Assembly: GCA_938018155.1 (NCBI GenBank)
Contig: CALIIG010000210.1
Location: 1 to 6,393 of the forward strand
DNA length: 6,393 nt
DNA from: an uncultured Prevotella sp.
GTDB lineage: Bacteria > Bacteroidota > Bacteroidia > Bacteroidales > Bacteroidaceae
Direction: 5' to 3'
Each line of letters begins with the position of its first letter. Positions within the stretch are counted from its first letter, which is position 1. Position numbers and translations under genes: made by a program. The notes under the pieces were generated by a model that was not told the origin of the DNA, did not search any database, and saw only the letters and a list, made by a program, of their open reading frames with translations. Of the stretch, positions 1 through 4,114 are shown in pieces.

Positions 1-62
1 GCCGTCACACCCATTGTTCGACGACCGCCGTACGCGCTGCTGACGGCCGTCGAACAATGACC
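1..62 (+). repeat. Palindromic interspersed repeat, left copy
   Basis: This segment recurs in inverted orientation at 6329-6390 with 59 of 62 bases identical. It is itself a hairpin. CATTGTTCGACG (12-23) pairs perfectly with CGTCGAACAATG (48-59), and inside this GCCGT (27-31) pairs with ACGGC (43-47). That leaves a 3-base bulge (24-26) and an 11-base loop (32-42). It also contains the 10-bp palindrome GACGGCCGTC (42-51). It lies upstream of the thiamine operon promoter and encodes nothing. It resembles REP/BIME-type intergenic elements in architecture, though the family is not one I can name. The unit probably continues leftward beyond the window edge. Confidence 0.85.
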
Positions 63-88
63 CTTACACCATTATTCATCATCCATTA

Positions 89-120
89 TTTGCTTTTTCA
101 ACGAAAATTACGTACATTTG
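89..120 (+). promoter_or_regulatory. Bacteroidetes-type promoter of the thiamine operon
   Basis: TTTG (89-92) is followed after exactly 20 bases by TACATTTG (113-120), a full match to the Bacteroidetes primary sigma consensus TTTG-N19-21-TAnnTTTG. Transcription would start around 124-127, just ahead of the 5' hairpin and riboswitch. An 8-bp direct repeat, CCATTATT, lies at 69-76 and 83-90, immediately upstream of and overlapping the -33 element. Its meaning is unknown. Confidence 0.8.
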
Positions 121-126
121 CACCCG

Positions 127-143
127 ACTTACAAACCGTAAGT
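127..143 (+). promoter_or_regulatory. Small hairpin at the 5' end of the leader RNA
   Basis: ACTTAC (127-132) pairs perfectly with GTAAGT (138-143) around the loop AAACC. It would sit at or within a few bases of the predicted transcript start. Its 3' arm shares bases 142-143 with the 5' strand of the weak riboswitch P1 helix (142-145 with 214-217), so the two helices cannot both form fully. It may stabilise the 5' end or tune the riboswitch; both roles are inference. Confidence 0.5.
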
Positions 144-225
144 TAGGGGTGCTGTGGCTTTTGCCACGGCTGAGATTAGACCCATAACCTGATCCGGATA
201 ATGCCGGCGTAGGTAATCACTCCCC
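142..225 (+). promoter_or_regulatory. TPP riboswitch (THI element)
   Basis: The thiamine pyrophosphate aptamer is recognisable in full. P2 is GGGT (147-150) with ACCC (180-183). P3 is GCTGTGGC (151-158) with GCCACGGC (163-170), closed by a TTTT loop. The pyrimidine-sensing CTGAGATTAGACCC lies at 170-183. P4 is ACCT (187-190) with AGGT (211-214), and P5 is CCGG (194-197) with CCGG (204-207), carrying the conserved GGATAATGCC and GGCGTAGG segments. P1 is short and weak. In this class TPP binding normally lowers expression of thiamine genes. No terminator hairpin follows, and the start codon lies only about 27 bases beyond the aptamer, so control of translation initiation is the likelier mode (inference). 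Confidence 0.97.
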
Positions 226-251
226 TTTTTCTTTACTTTATAACAGGTAAA

Positions 252-2627
252 ATGAAACCCAATTTCATCATTCTTGCTGCGCTTGCATGCGCAACAGGAG
301 CACAGGCACAGGTGTTAACCGACACCCTGCAGGCCCATCAGTTACAGGATGTAGTGGTAAAAGCCGTGCGTGCAACGAAGGATGCGCCCTTCGCTGTAAC
401 CAACATCAGCAAACAACAACTGCGTAATTTTTCACACACGGGGCGCGAACTGCCTCTGCTTTTCGCCAATACGCCGGGTGTATTGGCCTGGGGAGAGAAC
501 GGCCTGGGCACAGGGACGGCCTACATGCGCATACGTGGCGCAGCAGGAAGCCGTATCAATGTTACGCTTGATGGCGTGTCGTTGAACTCGCCTGAGGACC
601 AAACGGTGTTCTGGGCCAATATGAATTCGTATGGCTCGCTGCTGGGCTCGGTTCAGATTCAGCGTGGAATAGGCACGTCTACCCATGGCGACGGGGCTTT
701 CGGCGGCAGCATATCGCTGGCCACTGCTGCGCCAAATGAGCGGCCGTTTATTGAGTTGACGTCGTCGTATGGCAGCTATAACACCTACCATGCCGGGGCT
801 AATTTCTCAACCGGCATGTTGTGGAACCACCTTGTTTTTGACGGTGCCTATCACGAAACAGCCACTGACGGCTTCGTCCATGGCACATCGGGGCGGTCGG
901 GTTCTTACTATGGCGGGCTGACATGGTTCAACAACAAGCTTCAGATAAGGTATAAGAATATCGGCAATTTCGAAAAAACCGGACAGGCCTGGCACGGTAT
1001 TGTAGCAGGCAATAGCGACGCATCGCTCATGGATCAGGGCATAAGAAGCTATAAAGATATGTGGAATCACGGGCTGGGCAGGTTCAATTCGCTTTACGAA
1101 GGCATCGTGTTCGACAAGGCTTCAAAGAAGTTTCCGCAGGACGCCAACGGCAACTTCCAGACCTTCCGCTATCGCATGGACGACGGTTCGCTGTGGAATC
1201 GCACCACCGATAACTTCTATCAGAACCACAATATCGCCTCTGTGCTGTGGCAACCATCGGCTCATTGGGCGCACAATGCGGCCATTCACTATACCTATGG
1301 CTACGGATATTACAGGGAATTCCGACCTGATAACAAGTTCGCCAAGTTTGGAATGTATGCCACCAACGCCGCAGGCATTATGGTAAAACTGTCTGATTTC
1401 GTGCGTCGCAAAGGCCTGTCGCAGCACACTTATGGCCTGCTGTATAACACAAACTACGTTAACGGTCAGTGGGACGTAATGGCAGGCCTCAACCTGCAGC
1501 ATTTCAAGGGCAGCCATTTTGGCTATATCGACTATATTTCAACGCGCACAGGCTACACCCATATCGACAAACCCTATGCTGGAAACCGCTATTATGACTC
1601 GGACGCAAGCAAGCACGACTACTCGCTTTTTGCCAAGATTGATTACCACATTACGGAGCAATGGGACGTATTCGGCGATGTGCAGTACAGGCTCGTACGC
1701 TATAAAACCAGCGGCATTAACGACCGGTTTACGAAGATTTCTGCCGCGCCCTACTTCAAAAATCAGGCATTAGACATCAACCGCACGTTCTCATTCCTGA
1801 ACCCCAAGGCCGGAATCAGCTTCCATCAAGGCGGTCATAAGGCCTACTTTTCAGTGGCATGTGCCAACCGTGAGCCTGAAAGAAACAACTTTACAGACAA
1901 TGGTTCCTATCCCGCACCGACGGCAGAGCGACTTTTCGACTATGAAATGGGCTACACTTATGCCGCACAAAACTGGCACGTTAGCCTGAATTTATACTAC
2001 ATGGATTACCATAACCAGTTTGTTCAAACGGGTAAAAAGAGCGACATTGGCGAGTATTTGACCACCAATATTCCCCTCAGCCACCGGCTTGGAGCCGAGA
2101 TTAGTGCCGACTATTCACCGCTGAGCTGGCTTACTATTGCAGGAAATGCTGCGCTTTCACAGAATAAAATTGAAGACTTTACCGAATATGCTGAAGACTG
2201 GGGTGCTGCAAAGGGTTTCCGTACCATACATTACGACCGCTCAACACTGGCCTTTTCGCCCGCCGTTATCGCCAACGGCTTCATCACCGCACGATGGAAA
2301 GGCCTCACGGCTACATGGCATACCAACTTCGTCAGCCGCCAGTTCCTCGACAATACACAAAACAATGACCGTTCGCTGCCGTGCTTTTCGCAGAGCAATT
2401 TCAGCGCAAACTACGCATTTAATCAGCTTAAATTCTGCGGTTTGAAGGCGTTAAGCCTCGGGCTTAACCTCAACAACGTCTTCAATCGCCACTATGCAGC
2501 TTCGGGCGGGGTGTACTCAGCGTATCGCCATGCCACCGATTTGGACACCGATCCACGCTATTATCAGATAGGATTTGTGCCGATGGCAGGCTTCAATATG
2601 ATGGGAAACATCACGCTAACATTCTAA
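252..2627 (+). CDS. TonB-dependent outer-membrane receptor, thiamine uptake (predicted)
   Basis: A 791-aa outer-membrane receptor that should import thiamine, a phosphorylated form or a precursor using TonB/ExbBD energy. Residues 1-19 are a signal peptide cleaved after AQA. A TonB-box-like LQDVVV lies at 31-36. The plug domain follows (about 40-160) with GTAYMRIRG (88-96), the LDGVSLNSP turn (106-114) and AFGGSISL (149-156). The rest is a 22-strand-type barrel rich in aromatic residues, ending in the strand GNITLTF with a terminal Phe, as expected for BAM-assembled proteins. There is no N-terminal CarboxypepD-like domain and no SusD partner, so it is not a glycan SusC/D pair. The thiamine assignment rests on the TPP riboswitch directly upstream and the PnuT gene directly downstream, an arrangement known in Bacteroidetes. 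Start codon ATG 252 follows AGGT at 245-248. Substrate form is not resolvable from sequence. Confidence 0.93.
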   Translation: MKPNFIILAALACATGAQAQVLTDTLQAHQLQDVVVKAVRATKDAPFAVTNISKQQLRNFSHTGRELPLLFANTPGVLAWGENGLGTGTAYMRIRGAAGSRINVTLDGVSLNSPEDQTVFWANMNSYGSLLGSVQIQRGIGTSTHGDGAFGGSISLATAAPNERPFIELTSSYGSYNTYHAGANFSTGMLWNHLVFDGAYHETATDGFVHGTSGRSGSYYGGLTWFNNKLQIRYKNIGNFEKTGQAWHGIVAGNSDASLMDQGIRSYKDMWNHGLGRFNSLYEGIVFDKASKKFPQDANGNFQTFRYRMDDGSLWNRTTDNFYQNHNIASVLWQPSAHWAHNAAIHYTYGYGYYREFRPDNKFAKFGMYATNAAGIMVKLSDFVRRKGLSQHTYGLLYNTNYVNGQWDVMAGLNLQHFKGSHFGYIDYISTRTGYTHIDKPYAGNRYYDSDASKHDYSLFAKIDYHITEQWDVFGDVQYRLVRYKTSGINDRFTKISAAPYFKNQALDINRTFSFLNPKAGISFHQGGHKAYFSVACANREPERNNFTDNGSYPAPTAERLFDYEMGYTYAAQNWHVSLNLYYMDYHNQFVQTGKKSDIGEYLTTNIPLSHRLGAEISADYSPLSWLTIAGNAALSQNKIEDFTEYAEDWGAAKGFRTIHYDRSTLAFSPAVIANGFITARWKGLTATWHTNFVSRQFLDNTQNNDRSLPCFSQSNFSANYAFNQLKFCGLKALSLGLNLNNVFNRHYAASGGVYSAYRHATDLDTDPRYYQIGFVPMAGFNMMGNITLTF

Positions 2628-2703
2628 AATGGCAGAACGAACATCCTAATATTATAGGGCTAACATTTTAATATTGTAGAACTAATATTCTAAAATGACC
2701 GAA
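2616..2703 (+). repeat. Four phased 22-bp tandem units across the receptor/pnuT junction
   Basis: Four contiguous degenerate units start at 2616, 2638, 2660 and 2682. Units 1 and 4 agree at 19 of 22 positions, units 1 and 3 at 18, and units 2 and 3 at 16. Unit 1 holds the last three sense codons and TAA stop of the receptor (CTAACATTCTAA) followed by AATG. Unit 4 has the matching CTAATATTCTAA followed by AATG, which is the pnuT start codon. The array therefore makes up the whole spacer plus both gene edges. No Shine-Dalgarno sequence is visible before pnuT. Confidence 0.85.
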
Positions 2704-3282
2704 TTTCTATTGGCCCATGGCCTCGACATGACAACCACGGTGCTCGGTCTGGCTTACATATTCCTGGAATATAAAGCCAGCATCTGGCTGTGGATTGTGG
2801 GCTTTTTTATGCAGGCTTTAGACATTATTCTGTACTATCAAAAGGGGCTTTATGCCGACTGTGCGATGGAATTTTATTACATTGCCATGACCATCTACGG
2901 CCTTTGGGCGTGGAAATTCGGGCACAAAAGGCAGCCGGGCGCGCACAAGGAGCTTGCCATCACCCACTTTTCACGGCGTTACATTCTGCCGTGGACGCTG
3001 GGAACGCTGGCTGCCTGGGCCGCATTGTGGTACTGGTTAACGCGTATCGGCTCTACCGTTCCGGTGGCAGATGCCTTCACTACCGCGCTAAGCTTTGTGG
3101 GAATATGGGCTTTGGCCCGCAAATATCTGGAACAATGGCTCATCTGGATTGTCGTAGACGTGGTGACTTGTGCACTGTATTTCTACAAGGATATTCCGTT
3201 CAAAGCCTCGCTTTACGCCCTTTACGTGGTTATTGCATGTCTGGGATACATGAAGTGGAGGGCGAAAATGCAGACAAATTAG
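2695..3282 (+). CDS. pnuT: PnuC-family thiamine permease PnuT
   Basis: A 195-aa inner-membrane protein of the PnuC vitamin transporter family, which moves its substrate by facilitated diffusion with intracellular phosphorylation as the trap. About seven hydrophobic segments are visible (roughly 10-25, 28-47, 56-75, 96-115, 124-141, 147-164 and 170-187). Family features include LEYK (24-27), the Q40/Y47/Y48 helix, E59-x-Y61 leading to YGLWAWKFG (68-76), D126 at the start of a helix, E146-x-W148, W151-xxx-D155, Y162 and the C-terminal GYMKW (184-188). Length is typical for PnuC proteins. The thiamine (PnuT) rather than nicotinamide riboside assignment comes from the TPP riboswitch and the receptor gene 67 bases upstream. 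No promoter or terminator was found between them, so they should form one transcript. ATG 2695 is chosen because it begins a continuous PnuC-like N-terminus. Confidence 0.93.
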   Translation: MTEFLLAHGLDMTTTVLGLAYIFLEYKASIWLWIVGFFMQALDIILYYQKGLYADCAMEFYYIAMTIYGLWAWKFGHKRQPGAHKELAITHFSRRYILPWTLGTLAAWAALWYWLTRIGSTVPVADAFTTALSFVGIWALARKYLEQWLIWIVVDVVTCALYFYKDIPFKASLYALYVVIACLGYMKWRAKMQTN

Positions 3283-3294
3283 GCCATCATAGGC

Positions 3295-3325
3295 TTGGAT
3301 GTTCCCGCAAATCTGCCTATATTTG
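3295..3325 (+). promoter_or_regulatory. Promoter of the YcxB-like gene, embedded in a terminator
   Basis: TTG (3295-3297) is followed after exactly 20 bases by TATATTTG (3318-3325), a full match to TAnnTTTG. Transcription would begin near 3330, giving a leader of about 20-25 bases before ATG 3354. The -7 element occupies the loop and right arm of the upstream operon's terminator hairpin. This is the only promoter candidate I see in the 71-bp gap. Confidence 0.65.
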
Positions 3326-3338
3326 TGGGAACATTTTT
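3299..3338 (+). terminator. Rho-independent terminator of the thiamine operon
   Basis: ATGTTCCCGCAAAT (3299-3312) pairs with ATTTGTGGGAACAT (3321-3334) over 14 positions. All are Watson-Crick except one G-U at 3307/3326, and the loop is 8 bases. Five T residues (3334-3338) follow, the first also closing the stem. It lies 16 bases after the pnuT stop codon. This indicates that the riboswitch-controlled transcript ends here and that the next gene is a separate unit. Confidence 0.88.
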
Positions 3339-3353
3339 CATTAATAATGTCCT

Positions 3354-3869
3354 ATGGAACCACTTTTTACCATTAAACACAAGGAGAACGAAGACGATTT
3401 CGTGCGCTTTAACCGCGCTGTTGCTACCCAATTCGGGCACAGAAGGCTGGCACTTATCGTCGTCAACATTACGCTTTTGTTGGTTATTGGCGAAACCGTC
3501 TTTGCGCTTTTTTATACCCATTACAAGCCCGACATGATACCTTGTATCTTTATTTTCCTCGGTATTTACATGAATTATGTCTACACTTTCGGCATGGACC
3601 GCCGTGCACGCAAGGTGTTTCGGCAGACCAAGGCGGCACAAGGTCTTGTAAACGAGTACGAATTCTTTGACGATTGCTTCAATAACAGCAATGCAAACGG
3701 GCAGTCAACATTGACCTACGACAAGCTATTTAAGGTGTTGGAAACGCGTACACACTTCTACCTTATGCTGTCGAAAGTTCAGGGTTACATCATCGCGAAG
3801 GACGAAGCACCCGCCGGATTCACTGAATTTATGCAGAAAAAGATTGACGAATACCATCTTAAAGCATAA
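3354..3869 (+). CDS. YcxB-like two-TM membrane protein
   Basis: A 171-aa protein of unknown function that resembles the YcxB-like family. After a charged N-terminus (1-31) there are two membrane segments, about 32-54 (rich in Leu/Val/Ile) and 61-80, separated by a short YTHYKPD turn. A basic stretch DRRARKVFRQTK (82-93) follows the second segment, which favours a cytoplasmic C-terminal domain. That domain (about 98-171) has the family-like order: a strand around EYEFFDD (101-107), then TYDKLFKVLETRTHFYLML (121-139), then YIIAKDEAP (145-153) and FTEFMQKKIDEY (156 onward). The assignment is by remembered pattern and is moderate. The gene has its own promoter candidate and lies behind the thiamine operon terminator, so I see no reason to link it to thiamine. 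ATG 3354 is the start closest to the predicted transcript start. Confidence 0.75.
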   Translation: MEPLFTIKHKENEDDFVRFNRAVATQFGHRRLALIVVNITLLLVIGETVFALFYTHYKPDMIPCIFIFLGIYMNYVYTFGMDRRARKVFRQTKAAQGLVNEYEFFDDCFNNSNANGQSTLTYDKLFKVLETRTHFYLMLSKVQGYIIAKDEAPAGFTEFMQKKIDEYHLKA

Positions 3870-3909
3870 TAAAAACAACCCAAATCTCATATTGCTACAC
3901 ACAATTTCC

Positions 3910-4041
3910 ACTATTTTTATATTGAATTGTCTGTAGTTTTACATCATCTTACTCACAGTTTTACGCCGTTTTAGCTACAAAATCATAGCAAATAAACTGT
4001 ACTTTTACATCGTACTGCCTGCAAATTTACATCAAATTTTC
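3910..4041 (+). repeat. AT-rich degenerate array with 22-bp period
   Basis: The gap between the YcxB-like gene and the second receptor holds five contiguous degenerate units starting at 3932, 3954, 3976, 3998 and 4020, plus a weaker one at 3910. The core TTTTACATC or a close variant recurs at 3937, 3959, 4003 and 4025, always at multiples of 22. Units at 3932 and 3998 match at 16 of 22 positions; units at 3976 and 4020 at 14 of 22; units at 3932 and 3954 at 13 of 22. TAnnTTTA, one base from the -7 consensus, occurs at 3934 and 4000. No ORF or RNA gene is recognisable here. No terminator is visible after the YcxB-like stop codon. Confidence 0.65.
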
Positions 4042-4082
4042 AAGCAGTTTCCCATGATAATGCAGCGCGACAAAGGCCTGTT

Positions 4083-4099
4083 TACGTAATAATTACGTA
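4083..4099. promoter_or_regulatory. Perfect 17-bp palindrome, candidate operator
   Basis: TACGTAAT (4083-4090) and ATTACGTA (4092-4099) are perfect inverted repeats around a single central A (4091). The last two bases of the right arm are the first two bases of the -7 element at 4098-4105. A dimeric repressor bound here would block the promoter. The binding protein is unknown. Confidence 0.55.
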
Positions 4100-4105
4100 C
4101 CTTTG
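4098..4105 (+). promoter_or_regulatory. -7 element of the second receptor's promoter
   Basis: TACCTTTG matches the Bacteroidetes TAnnTTTG consensus exactly. No convincing TTTG is found about 20 bases upstream, which fits a promoter that needs an activator or is weak. Transcription would start around 4109-4111, only a few bases before ATG 4115. Confidence 0.6.
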
Positions 4106-4114
4106 CCACGCTTT

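Noticed and set aside
252..308. Lipoprotein signal on the first receptor because of Cys13
   Set aside because: The sequence ALAC lacks Leu at -3 of a lipobox, and a clean type I cleavage site AQA follows at 17-19.
432..1517. Minus-strand ORFs of 87-131 aa inside the first receptor gene
   Set aside because: These are antisense shadows of a strongly supported coding frame, with no signal sequence, domain or promoter of their own.
2790..3344. A 184-aa ORF overlapping pnuT in another frame
   Set aside because: It is a frame shadow of pnuT, runs through the terminator stem, and is rich in Arg, Cys and Gly with no recognisable domain.
3295..3537. An 80-aa ORF across the terminator and into the YcxB-like gene
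   Set aside because: It starts inside the terminator/promoter overlap, reads the YcxB-like gene in another frame and shows no family features.
2616..4041. CRISPR arrays suggested by the 22-bp spacing
   Set aside because: The units are directly contiguous and degenerate with no unique spacers, and no cas genes are present.
3870..4097. A cobalamin riboswitch upstream of the BtuB-like receptor
   Set aside because: No B12-box or associated helices are present; the segment is AT-rich repeat followed by the palindrome and promoter.
4103..4114. TTG start giving a four-residue longer second receptor
   Set aside because: The TTG overlaps the -7 promoter element, and an ATG lies 12 bases downstream with a normal basic signal-sequence start.
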